Assembly (NCBI GenBank): GCA_017882305.1
Contig: JADGPU010000022.1
Location: 1-39,644, forward strand
DNA length: 39,644 nucleotides
Origin: Bacteroidales bacterium
Lineage (GTDB): Bacteria > Bacteroidota > Bacteroidia > Bacteroidales > VadinHA17
Reading direction: 5' to 3'
Shown: positions 1-7,798 of the stretch, piece by piece
Layout: each line of letters opens with the position of its first letter
How positions within the stretch are numbered: position 1 is the first letter of the stretch
The notes under the pieces: model-generated
Told to the model about the DNA's origin: nothing
The model's database searches: none
What the model saw: only the letters and a program-made list of their open reading frames with translations
Made by a program: the position numbers and the translations under genes

Positions 1-68
1 ACATCTAAAAATAGTGAGTTGTATTGCGAATCGCCGCTTCTTCCCCCTATGACCAACCGACAGCTTTG

Positions 69-93
69 TCATCCTGAGCGGAGCGAAGGATCT
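69..93. repeat. Interspersed short palindromic repeat of the ATCCTGAGCG...AGGAT type
   Basis: The sequence TCATCCTGAGCGGAGCGAAG followed by GATCT forms a short hairpin (ATCCT at 71-75 pairing with AGGAT at 87-91). From memory this is a very widespread intergenic repeat found in many unrelated bacterial genomes. It lies in non-coding DNA downstream of the efflux operon. No function is known to me; it marks the area as a repeat-accumulating gap. Confidence 0.6.
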
Positions 94-150
94 CCAGCAC
101 ACAAATCCGAATATTATATTAACAATCGTGATGCCAATCGATACAATTTT

Positions 151-278
151 TGATGAAACGCCTCCGGCGTTTAAAACGGCGTTAAACTTCGTAAACTATT
201 ATTGATGAAACACCTCCGGTGTTTGAAATGGTGTTAACCTTTCGTAAACTATTATTGATGAAACGCCTCCGGCGTTTA
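151..278. repeat. Tandem 52-53 bp hairpin repeat, two full copies plus a partial third
   Basis: Units start at 151, 203 and 256 with TGATGAAACGCCTCCGGCGT or a close variant. Each carries a stem AAACGCC/GGCGTTT around a TCC loop. Copies 1 and 3 read CGCC...GGCG, while copy 2 reads CACC...GGTG, so both arms changed together and pairing is kept. In copies 1 and 2 a third short block (GGCGTT or GGTGTT) about 10 bases downstream changed in step as well, giving the left arm a second possible partner. The spacer CTTCGTAAACTATTAT or similar is conserved. With bases 1-150, which show nothing else, this fills the gap before the efflux operon terminator. Confidence 0.8.
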
Positions 279-307
279 TGTTGTGTTTGTTAGTGGACAA
301 TACAAAA

Positions 308-340
308 AAAGGTTATCTCATTTAAGTAGAGACAACCTTT
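308..340 (-). terminator. Rho-independent terminator of the efflux operon
   Basis: AAAGGTT (308-314) pairs with AACCTTT (334-340), and TCTC (316-319) pairs with GAGA (329-332), with one A-C mismatch between the blocks and a 9-base loop. On the minus strand the stem runs directly into a T run (complement of the A run at 304-310). It sits 32 bases beyond the stop of the ABC ATPase gene, so transcription of that operon probably ends here. Confidence 0.75.
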
Positions 341-371
341 GTATATTGACTTAAAGAATATCTGACTTTTT

Positions 372-1040
372 CTATTTCTCTGTTACCACCTGACCGTCGA
401 ACAAGTTCACAATCCTGTGAGCATATCCGGCATCCCTGTCAGAGTGTGTTACCATTATAATAGTTGTTCCTTCTTTATTGAGTTCAGTCAGGAGATTAAT
501 AACCTCAATACCATTTTTTGAGTCGAGGTTACCTGTCGGTTCGTCAGCAAGAATAAGTTTCGGATTTGCGACAACTGCCCTGGCTATAGCAACTCTTTGT
601 TGTTGTCCTCCGGAAAGTTGCTGAGGAAAATGTTTCGCACGGTGCCCTATTTTCATCCTTTCAAGAACGTCCTCCACTCTTTTCTTTCGGTCACTGGTTT
701 TCATCTTAAGATAGATCAGAGGCAACTCAACGTTTTCATAGACATTTAGTTCGTCAATCAGGTTAAAACTCTGGAAAACAAAACCAATATTGCCTTTGCG
801 GAAGATAGTCCTGTCGCGTTCCTTCAGGTTTGCAACCTCAGTTCCATTGAATACATAACTTCCTGCGGTAGGATTATCAAGTAAACCAAGGATGTTAAGG
901 AGTGTGGATTTTCCGCATCCTGAAGGGCCCATTACTGCAACATATTCTCCCTCTTTTACATTGAGAGTTACTTTATTAAGTGCCGTTGTTTCAACTTCTT
1001 CAGTTCTGAAGATCTTTGTTAAATCATTAGTTTTGATCAT
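372..1040 (-). CDS. ABC transporter ATP-binding protein (MacB/LolD type)
   Basis: This 222-residue protein is a complete nucleotide-binding domain. It has Walker [10 protein letters not shown] at residues 38-46, a Q-loop glutamine near 90, the signature LSGGQ at 142-146, Walker B LILADE at 162-167 and a switch histidine near 200 (MVTHSD). The family (MacB, LolD, FtsE) hydrolyses ATP at the inner membrane to drive an FtsX-like permease in efflux or lipoprotein export. It is the last gene of a leftward operon, 18 bp behind the HlyD-type adaptor and ahead of a terminator. The expected permease gene is not in the operon, so the partner must be encoded elsewhere or have been lost. Family assignment is secure; the transported substrate cannot be read from the sequence. 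Confidence 0.93.
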   Translation of the reverse strand: MIKTNDLTKIFRTEEVETTALNKVTLNVKEGEYVAVMGPSGCGKSTLLNILGLLDNPTAGSYVFNGTEVANLKERDRTIFRKGNIGFVFQSFNLIDELNVYENVELPLIYLKMKTSDRKKRVEDVLERMKIGHRAKHFPQQLSGGQQQRVAIARAVVANPKLILADEPTGNLDSKNGIEVINLLTELNKEGTTIIMVTHSDRDAGYAHRIVNLFDGQVVTEK

Positions 1041-1058
1041 GACTTTAGTTATTAATAG

Positions 1059-2339
1059 TTATTTAGATTTTTTAAGAATAAGTTTTTCATTTTTTCCGAA
1101 AGTTTCATATCCCGATACTATAACCTTTTCACCGGGTTTCAGACCTTCAAGTACTTCATAATATTTTGGATTTTTTCTTCCGATTGAGATATTCCGTTTA
1201 GTAGCAAAAGACTCTGAAGGATCAAGAACAAATATCCATTGTCCGCCAGTCTCCTGGAAGAACCCGCCTATGGGTACAAGAACTGATCTTTTTGGCTGTC
1301 CAAGCTGAAGGCTGATATAATATGTCTGGCCGGTTCTTATATTGTCAGGCATACTGTCGCGAAAAATCATTTCAATTTTAAAAGTTCCATTCCTGACTTC
1401 CGGGAATACCCGCCTGACAGTAAGATCAAATTTATTGCCCTGCCTGTCAAGAGTAGCATTCAGTTGCGCTCTCACCCTGTCGATGTAATGTTCATCAATC
1501 TGCGCAGCGACTTTATAAGAAGTCAATACATTAATCTGACCCATATTTTCTCCCTTTGATATTGATTGTCCTATTTCAGGACTTAATAGACCCAGTTCAC
1601 CATCTACAGTTGCCCGGACATTCAGGTTTTCCACTCTTTTCTTAACCATATCCAGGTTATTCCTCATATTCTGGAGATCCTTTTTAATAGTTTCAACGTT
1701 AACTGAACGAAAAACAGAATCCTGTTTTTGACGCTCAACATAAAGGTCTTTCGATTGATTTGCCATATCGAGGTCTTCTTTGGAGCGAAGATATTCCTCT
1801 TTTGAGATAAGGTTATCTTTAATCAGAGTTTCATTCTGTTGAAAATTTCGCGCTTTTCTTTCAATATCATATTTAAGTGTAACAAGTTCTCTTTTAATCT
1901 GCAGTTTTTCCTGTTCCATCTCAATCTGTGTAGTTCGCAGGAAGTTCTCTTTTTCTGCAAGTAATGATTCACTATTGAGAATATTAAGAAAAAGATCAGG
2001 ATTGGACAATCTTAGTATAATATCTCCTTTTTTGACCATTGATCCTTCTTCAATAAGTTTTTCTTCAACTCGTCCGCCTTCATCAGCATCGAGTTTTATT
2101 GTGGTTATCGGTTCAACAGTTCCGGGAACTGTAATGTAATCATTAAACTGATCTTCAGTTACTGTTTCAATTATCAGTTTATCCTTTTCAACTTTATATG
2201 TTGAGGTTCGATCGGCGAAGAAAGCCATATAAATAAGCACGATAATTGCAATCCCGATAGCAAGATATCCGAAATGTTTTTTCTGAAGACCTGTTTTCTT
2301 TGGGATCACTTTATCCATTGTATCACGAGGAGTATCCAT
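1059..2339 (-). CDS. HlyD/MacA-family periplasmic adaptor subunit of an efflux pump
   Basis: The 426-residue protein has a short basic N-terminus, one membrane anchor at about residues 24-42, a lipoyl/barrel-sandwich half (about 75-112), a long Gln/Lys/Glu-rich coiled coil (about 120-240), the second lipoyl half (VRATVDGELGLLSPEIGQSI), a beta-barrel and a membrane-proximal domain with PGEKVIVSG near the end. Such adaptors bridge an inner-membrane ABC or RND pump to TolC. The gene lies 58 bp after the TolC-type gene and 18 bp before the ABC ATPase gene, in one leftward operon. The order outer membrane channel, adaptor, ATPase fits a MacAB-TolC-like system. Confidence 0.92.
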   Translation of the reverse strand: MDTPRDTMDKVIPKKTGLQKKHFGYLAIGIAIIVLIYMAFFADRTSTYKVEKDKLIIETVTEDQFNDYITVPGTVEPITTIKLDADEGGRVEEKLIEEGSMVKKGDIILRLSNPDLFLNILNSESLLAEKENFLRTTQIEMEQEKLQIKRELVTLKYDIERKARNFQQNETLIKDNLISKEEYLRSKEDLDMANQSKDLYVERQKQDSVFRSVNVETIKKDLQNMRNNLDMVKKRVENLNVRATVDGELGLLSPEIGQSISKGENMGQINVLTSYKVAAQIDEHYIDRVRAQLNATLDRQGNKFDLTVRRVFPEVRNGTFKIEMIFRDSMPDNIRTGQTYYISLQLGQPKRSVLVPIGGFFQETGGQWIFVLDPSESFATKRNISIGRKNPKYYEVLEGLKPGEKVIVSGYETFGKNEKLILKKSK

Positions 2340-2397
2340 TTCAAATTTTTATTATTAATTATTAATTTTTGATATATTTAGTGCCTGGAGTGTATTT

Positions 2398-3738
2398 TTA
2401 TTTCATAATATTTTCATATTCGCCTGTTGCGTAGAACTGAATTGTGAGTTTTCTTATAAGAAGTTGCAGTTTTGTTCTGAGTGCTTCTGTTTCAGCCCGG
2501 AATAAGGTTGTTTTCGCAACAGAAAATTCAGTTACATCAACAAGTCCTGATTCAAATTTTTTCTCCACTGCGCTAAATGATTTTGTGTTAAAGGCATAAT
2601 TTGAATTGGCAGCCGCAAATTCATCTTTTCCCCTGTTATAGTTAAGGCATGCATTTTCGATGTCAGTATAGAGGTTGTTCTTCTCCAATTCGAGTTTTAA
2701 CTCGGTATCTTTTCTTTTGATCTTTGCCAGTTTAATGTTTTTATAAGTGATGAAATTATTAAATATTGGTATGTTGAGTGTAAGATATACTTCCTGACCC
2801 AGGTTGTTTCTTAATTCCCTTGAATAATCCCTTATGCTATCCCCTGAGGCGTGAAAGTATCCGGTAGATATTGATCCATTGAGAGATAAGCTTGGTGCAA
2901 TTGCTCCTCTGGCGGCTGCAACCTGCTTTTTTGAAGCTTTCAGTTCGAATTCGATTTCTTTAAGACGTGGAAGTGTTTGTGAAGCAATGCTATAGATACT
3001 GTCAGTATTAAAACTGTTATCGATAATCAGCATATAGTTCAGGTCGGGCATCAGGATATCAAATTCTAAACTTGGTTCAAGCTGCAGCATATGCTTCAAT
3101 GTTGTGACAGCCTGGCTTGCAGTATTACGAGCTACTGTATAAGCAAGTTTATCCGCAGATACCTGGCTCTCGATTTCATATTGTTTAGCCAATGCCTCTT
3201 TGCCTGTTTCAACCATTTTCGTGATTCTGAAAAGCTGTTTCTCCGAAAGATCGAGCTGCATTTTTGAAGCATTCTCAAGTCCCCTGGAGTATAAGACCTG
3301 GTAATATTGACCCATGATGTCAATTATAAGTGTATTTCTTGCTATTTTCTCAGTTTCAATTCCGGCTTTAAGCATGAATCTATTTGCAGATATGGTATTT
3401 ATTTTTGCAAATCCATTAAACAGTTGAATATTGGAGGCTACATAATAAGAGCTTAACATGTTTTGATTGAAGGTGATAATATTTGTACTGGCATTAACTG
3501 ATCTTCCAAATCGAACATCAAGCTGTGAACCCAGATTCAATGATGGCAAAAGGTTCATTTCTGATGTGATTAAGTTAACCTCTGCAGATTCTGTCTCAAG
3601 TCTTTGCCGCTGAAGTCCGATATTGTTTGTAACAGCATAATTGATGCAATCCTCAAGCGTCCATTTTTTTACCTGCGCTGATATTTCCTGAAGACATAAA
3701 ACTAAAAGCAGTGATAATATAAAATATATTCTTTTCAT
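2398..3738 (-). CDS. TolC-family outer membrane efflux protein
   Basis: The start is placed at the methionine of MKRIYFILSLLLVLCL because it opens a clean signal peptide ending near ISAQ. The frame stays open for 32 more codons upstream (to 3834), but those codons read through a 14-bp tandem repeat and give a repetitive NWELRIRNYEL-type peptide that is unlikely to be real. The mature protein starts with WTLEDCINYAVTNNIGLQ, the typical first helix of TolC proteins, and shows the duplicated long helical hairpins (about 447 residues in all, normal for the family). It forms the outer membrane channel for the adaptor and ATPase encoded downstream. It is the first gene of the operon. Confidence 0.9.
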   Translation of the reverse strand: MKRIYFILSLLLVLCLQEISAQVKKWTLEDCINYAVTNNIGLQRQRLETESAEVNLITSEMNLLPSLNLGSQLDVRFGRSVNASTNIITFNQNMLSSYYVASNIQLFNGFAKINTISANRFMLKAGIETEKIARNTLIIDIMGQYYQVLYSRGLENASKMQLDLSEKQLFRITKMVETGKEALAKQYEIESQVSADKLAYTVARNTASQAVTTLKHMLQLEPSLEFDILMPDLNYMLIIDNSFNTDSIYSIASQTLPRLKEIEFELKASKKQVAAARGAIAPSLSLNGSISTGYFHASGDSIRDYSRELRNNLGQEVYLTLNIPIFNNFITYKNIKLAKIKRKDTELKLELEKNNLYTDIENACLNYNRGKDEFAAANSNYAFNTKSFSAVEKKFESGLVDVTEFSVAKTTLFRAETEALRTKLQLLIRKLTIQFYATGEYENIMK

Positions 3739-3746
3739 TTCAATTT

Positions 3747-3797
3747 CTAATTCGTAGTTCCTGATTCGTAGTTCCCAATTCATAATTCCTAATTCCT
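3747..3797. repeat. 14-bp tandem repeat (CTAATTCGTAGTTC type) just upstream of the TolC gene start
   Basis: Units CTAATTCGTAGTTC (3747-3760), CTGATTCGTAGTTC (3761-3774), CCAATTCATAATTC (3775-3788) and a partial CTAATTCCT (3789-3797) follow one another with period 14. The array begins 8 bp from the TolC start codon, so it lies in the 5' untranslated region or extreme 5' end of the operon. Arrays of this composition (reading as ELRIRNYEL when translated) turn up in intergenic DNA of Bacteroidota genomes in my experience. Confidence 0.75.
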
Positions 3798-3965
3798 TAT
3801 GCCAAAGAATGTGCCAAAATGATAAATATCTCAATATCAGATATGTAGAAATTATGATTTTAATTTAAGTGTCAAATTATTAGACAATAAGATGTGTGAA
3901 AATGTTACACTTCAAATCTTCTCATTCTGTTCTAATTTTTATAAGTTTGTTTATGCCAAAAACCA

Positions 3966-4323
3966 ATGATCATGACAATATTTACCCGGCGCAATTTTTT
4001 AAGAACATCCATTATGGGTGGTGTGGCTGCAACCTGCATCAATCCTTATGATACACTTGCTGCTTTTGGGAAAAAGGAAAAGCTCTCCGCACGTGTTGCG
4101 CTAACTTCAGGAGACAACAGGACCGATATGGCATTTCGTGCGCTTCAGCCCTTTTCAGGAGGTTGGGCAGAATGGTGGCCTATACTTATTCAGTGACCAG
4201 TCCAGCGAAAGTCCTGGCTATTTCCATAAAGTTGAATGTCAGGCAAATAAGATCCCTGTTTCGTTGAAAATAACTGCAGAAGTATTAAATGTGCCACTTC
4301 AGGATAATATAAGTATTAAATGA
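3966..4323 (+). pseudogene. Remnant of a Tat-exported protein gene, frameshifted and truncated
   Basis: The first frame (3966-4196) starts with a twin-arginine signal (TRRNFLRTSIMGGVAATC) and continues SARVALTSGDNRTDMAFRAL, which resembles the beginning of DUF362-type exported proteins. It then stops after 76 residues. A second frame (open to 4323) takes over near 4150 with GLYLFSDQSSESPGYF and PVSLKITAE, which looks like a beta-rich region from a different part of a protein, and stops at 4321-4323. A normal protein of this kind would be several hundred residues long. I read it as a deletion or fusion scar with a frameshift. The DUF362 link is tentative. Confidence 0.5.
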
Positions 4324-4470
4324 TAATAATTTAGAAGTATTTAAAAAAAAATGTAACTTTGGTTAAAATGATAAATTTTAACCTTTGAATTGTTTGACCA
4401 TTGAACAGATATTTCATTAGACTTTTCAACTTTTCAACATTTCGACCTTCTCATTAATTCTGGTCTGAAA

Positions 4471-4638
4471 ATGAAAAAAAACTATTTTCTTCTGGAATTT
4501 ATCAAGAGCGGACCGTTTCTTTTGCTTCTTATTCTGGCTATTGTTATATTATTGGGAATTGTCATTTCTAACCATCACAAAGAGACGGTGAAAATGAGAG
4601 AGAATGTTTTGTATGTTACCCCCAAACCTAAGAAATAA
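4471..4638 (+). CDS. Small single-span membrane protein, function unknown
   Basis: A 55-codon frame starts with ATG at 4471 (MKKNYFLLEFIKSGPFLLLL) and ends with TAA at 4636-4638. It encodes a short basic N-terminus, one strongly hydrophobic segment at about residues 15-34 and a hydrophilic, Lys-rich C-terminal tail ending TPKPKK. The upstream DNA (4421-4450) is a TTTTCAAC-type low-complexity stretch. The gene is followed at once by a long hairpin. I do not recognise the family. A real gene is supported by the coherent membrane topology and codon use, but it is short and the call is moderate. Confidence 0.5.
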   Translation: MKKNYFLLEFIKSGPFLLLLILAIVILLGIVISNHHKETVKMRENVLYVTPKPKK

Positions 4639-4728
4639 ATCAGGTAGGAATTAGCTGGTGGGTTGTACCCGGACCCTGACATAAGGTTCGGAGCATTTTG
4701 TACAACCCTAACAACTAATTTCCTGATT
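4639..4728. terminator. Long imperfect hairpin between convergent genes, likely bidirectional terminator or mobile palindrome
   Basis: The left arm at 4639-4669 (ATCAGG...GGGTTGTAC) pairs with the right arm at 4700-4728 (GTACAACCC...CCTGAT). Only a few mismatches and one or two unpaired bases interrupt the roughly 30-bp stem. Inside it CCGGACC (4669-4675) can pair with GGTTCGG (4685-4691) allowing one G-U pair, around a short loop. The right arm covers the stop codon of the serine hydrolase gene on the minus strand, and the left arm begins right after the stop of the small membrane protein gene. No clear T run is seen, so a transcript-end structure or a REP-like palindromic element are both possible. 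Confidence 0.6.
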
Positions 4729-6397
4729 AATCTTTTTTCGTAAATTCTATATTACGGAGCCTGCCGACATCTGCAATAACAAATCCGGTAACTTTCCCTT
4801 CTTTGTTTCTTTTAAACTCAAGCATTGCAAGACTCCCATAAAACTTATCGCCAGACGTGTGTTTAATTTTCATATTGGGATCGATATTTACCATTCTGAA
4901 AGTCTTTGGTAGCGTTATGATTAAATCATTATCTTTTATGAAAACCGGATAGGTTACATTCAATTCTGGGATTTCATATTTTCCAGTGTAACTTTGTAAT
5001 TCCTTTTGAGTCAGAGGTTTTGATTCGGTGTATCGGACACCTTTTGGATTTTGATTACTCTGGTGCCAGATAATTTCATTTACTTTCCCTTTGCTGTCTT
5101 TCACAAAAGTACACTGGGCATCAAAATCTTTTAGAAAGAACTCGTTGTCCTTTTCGGGATAAATAACGAATTTTGGAGCTCCCGGAATAAGCAGCTTTAA
5201 TGTGTCATTCTCATTGTCAAATTTTAGTACCATCCCGTCAGTAAAAATGTAACTTCCTTTGTATAACTGATTCAATTCTTTATTGATAACTATTTCCTTA
5301 TGCACTACCTTAGTTTCAGGTTTTAAAAGGTCTTTCAGCGACCAATCGACTATTTTCATTGCAATATTCTTGGGATCTGTGTTTTCATTGTTAGACAGAA
5401 CAAAGACAGACAACCCGGCTTCCGGTACAATGGTGATCTGAGTTTTGAAACCCATTGTAAAGCCTCCATGATCCACAATTTTAAATCCTCTGTATTTCCA
5501 TACGAAAAGGCCATAAGTATAACTGATAGTGTCTCCGTTAATTAATGTATCAGTAGGATTGAGGAGCCTGTCGCATAATTGTTTTCCTCCAAGTGAGTTA
5601 TATGTAATGTTATTTGACCAGTTAATCAGGTCATTTACTGAAGCATACAGGTTAGTGGAACCACAATATGATTCTCCTTCCGTATTCGTTTCTGAAAAAC
5701 TGTCACCAGCTTTTCTATAACCCGCTGCACGGTTCCTTATGACTTTTCCGGGAGAGTCGTAAATACAGGCAGTCTTCATATTGAGCGGTTCAAACAGGTT
5801 CTCTTTAATGCATTGCGAAAAAGGTTTTCCGGTTACTTTTTCAATTATCCGGGTCAAAAGAAAATAACCAGCATTTGAATAGTCATATTCTTCATTGGGT
5901 TTAAAGTTCAGCTTGTGGTAAATTTGAATCATACTGAATTCATCTTCAGTATCCCATGGCATTTCCAGGGAAATACCTGCAAACAGCCTCAGATTGTCCG
6001 AAGGTGGAATACCGGATGTATGATGCAACAGTTGTCTTATAGTTATCGCTCCATAGACTTTGAGTTCCGGAATATACTTTTGAATTGTATCATCGAGATT
6101 GAGTTTTCCTTCCTTTTCCAGTAACAGAACCAGGAACGCTGTAAACTGTTTAGAAACTGATGCAAGGTTAAAAAGAGTTGAATCAGTAACCGGAATCCCG
6201 TAATCCAGGTTAGATAAACCAAAAGTTTTTTTATAGAGAATTTTTCCATCCTTAACAACGCCGATTACACCACCTGGACTTCCATTATTAAATTGTGATC
6301 CGACCAACGAATCAATTTTATTTGCAAATTCAGGTATCTGGCTTTTCAAACTCAACGTTGCAATAAAAAATAGTGATAGTATTAATGTTTTTTTCAT
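4727..6397 (-). CDS. Secreted serine hydrolase, beta-lactamase class C / penicillin-binding family
   Basis: The 556-residue protein has a signal peptide (first about 19 residues, ending near LKSQ). Its N-terminal two thirds form a class C beta-lactamase-like domain with SxxK as S80-V-S-K83 (FNLASVSKQF), YSN at 173-175 and an HGG triad (IVDHGGFTMGF) near 310. The last roughly 180 residues are beta-rich and resemble the accessory domain often fused to such hydrolases. The family includes esterases, D-amino acid peptidases and peptidases acting on cell wall peptides; true beta-lactamase activity is not implied. It stands alone, 192 bp upstream of nothing co-directed in close range apart from the sugar operon. 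Confidence 0.88.
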   Translation of the reverse strand: MKKTLILSLFFIATLSLKSQIPEFANKIDSLVGSQFNNGSPGGVIGVVKDGKILYKKTFGLSNLDYGIPVTDSTLFNLASVSKQFTAFLVLLLEKEGKLNLDDTIQKYIPELKVYGAITIRQLLHHTSGIPPSDNLRLFAGISLEMPWDTEDEFSMIQIYHKLNFKPNEEYDYSNAGYFLLTRIIEKVTGKPFSQCIKENLFEPLNMKTACIYDSPGKVIRNRAAGYRKAGDSFSETNTEGESYCGSTNLYASVNDLINWSNNITYNSLGGKQLCDRLLNPTDTLINGDTISYTYGLFVWKYRGFKIVDHGGFTMGFKTQITIVPEAGLSVFVLSNNENTDPKNIAMKIVDWSLKDLLKPETKVVHKEIVINKELNQLYKGSYIFTDGMVLKFDNENDTLKLLIPGAPKFVIYPEKDNEFFLKDFDAQCTFVKDSKGKVNEIIWHQSNQNPKGVRYTESKPLTQKELQSYTGKYEIPELNVTYPVFIKDNDLIITLPKTFRMVNIDPNMKIKHTSGDKFYGSLAMLEFKRNKEGKVTGFVIADVGRLRNIEFTKKD

Positions 6398-6589
6398 GGT
6401 GTTGTTATTTAATTGATGGTTACTGTTTTTAATAATAGACGCTGTATTTTTTTTATAGTTACAGGTTTAAAAATAAATTCGAAAAAGAGTTGTCCCGAAA
6501 ATTCTTTAAAAGACTAATAGACAGAGGATAAGTAATTGCTTTTTTCCTGACCGTTTTTGTGTGCATGGACTTTTGGTCCATTATACTTT

Positions 6590-7780
6590 TTACAAACTTC
6601 GTCTGTAAGTGGAAAGGATCCTATTGATAGTTTTACGATCTTCCGTCGGACTTAGACCGCATAAATCGGTTAGTACATAAGATAAACCATTGTTATTAAG
6701 TATTTTAGAAAATACCACATCACCCGGAAACATATTTCCTTTTTCATCTTTTGCCCGGAAACACAGGCCATAAACAAAGGTCATTATTATTTTATCTACC
6801 GGGGATTTGGCTTGTATACCATCGATAAGCGGACTGAGAATCCGGTCATCTCTGTGAAGCTTTCTTGTCAGATCACACCCTACCCTGAATACGGTATCAC
6901 CCAGAGCCCGGTTTTCAAAACGATTCAGCAAGTCATCAATATGATTTGTAAGTTCAGGATGGGTAAATTCACCCGGGTATTTTCTCATTAGCACATCAGC
7001 ACTTTGCAGCATGGCACTTCTGGTGAATTCTTTAACAGAGTGAATTTTGAGTATATCAGCCAGATATTGTAAAGAGGGATCAGCAAGAAATCCTGCATAT
7101 GCAGCTGCAGCATGACCTAAATTATGTATATGTGATTTGCGATCGACCCAGGCTTTCATATTGTCTTTGGGTGCAAGTCCTTTAACATCAGGTATCGGAT
7201 TTTTAAATGCACGTTTATCGAGAATCAGTGTATTATAGGGTTCTGCATATACAAGCAGTACGTCTTTTTCCTGTTCATCCTTAGGCATTATTGGAACCAT
7301 TTTCCCAATGCTGGTTTCAATGAGTCCCACTAGTGCATCAACAGGATAATCCCTGCCAATAATACTATTCAAAATATCTTTAACATATTTATCAGCATTA
7401 TGCATGTTTTCAGCCAGGATGATATCCAGGGGTTTTCTGCCAAATTTTCTTTGTCGCAGGATAAGCCCTTTAGCTAAAGTGTCAATTACCTGGGGTAATC
7501 CCTTTTGTCCGACTGATATGGCCGCTATATCACAATCCGATATCTCTTCCGTGACCTTTTCTACCTCAGCTCCCAGAACTCCTCTGACATTGCCGACTTT
7601 TATAATCTCATCGGGTTGTGAACTTTTAATTACAACCTTATATTCGTTCAGCCGGTTCAACTCACTGATTACAGATTCGGAAATATCGACAAATACAACT
7701 TCAAAACCGGAAGTGGCAAATAATTGTCCTATGAACGACCTGCCGATTTTTCCGGCTCCGAATAAAACAAGCTTTTTCAT
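6590..7780 (-). CDS. Mannitol-type polyol / polyol-phosphate dehydrogenase (MtlD family)
   Basis: The 396-residue protein starts with a Rossmann fold nucleotide site (LFGAGKIGRSFIG, residues 6-18) and carries the family's catalytic pattern K-x4-N-x2-H as K215, N220 and H223 (KSHIHNLGH). The length fits mannitol-1-phosphate 5-dehydrogenase. The wider family also holds fructuronate and tagaturonate reductases and other NAD(P)-linked polyol dehydrogenases. It is the last gene of the five-gene sugar operon, 18 bp behind the DUF4432 gene. Because its neighbours are an isomerase, kinase and aldolase, its true substrate may be an unusual polyol or its phosphate, so mtlD is not assigned. Confidence 0.85.
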   Translation of the reverse strand: MKKLVLFGAGKIGRSFIGQLFATSGFEVVFVDISESVISELNRLNEYKVVIKSSQPDEIIKVGNVRGVLGAEVEKVTEEISDCDIAAISVGQKGLPQVIDTLAKGLILRQRKFGRKPLDIILAENMHNADKYVKDILNSIIGRDYPVDALVGLIETSIGKMVPIMPKDEQEKDVLLVYAEPYNTLILDKRAFKNPIPDVKGLAPKDNMKAWVDRKSHIHNLGHAAAAYAGFLADPSLQYLADILKIHSVKEFTRSAMLQSADVLMRKYPGEFTHPELTNHIDDLLNRFENRALGDTVFRVGCDLTRKLHRDDRILSPLIDGIQAKSPVDKIIMTFVYGLCFRAKDEKGNMFPGDVVFSKILNNNGLSYVLTDLCGLSPTEDRKTINRILSTYRRSL

Positions 7781-7798
7781 TATAATTCCAATCTATCT

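Noticed and set aside
151..278. Possible CRISPR array
   Set aside because: Only about two and a half units, the spacers are near-identical and no cas genes are present; it is a tandem hairpin repeat.
3739..3834. N-terminal extension of the TolC protein to 3834
   Set aside because: The extra residues come from a 14-bp tandem repeat and precede a perfect signal peptide start.
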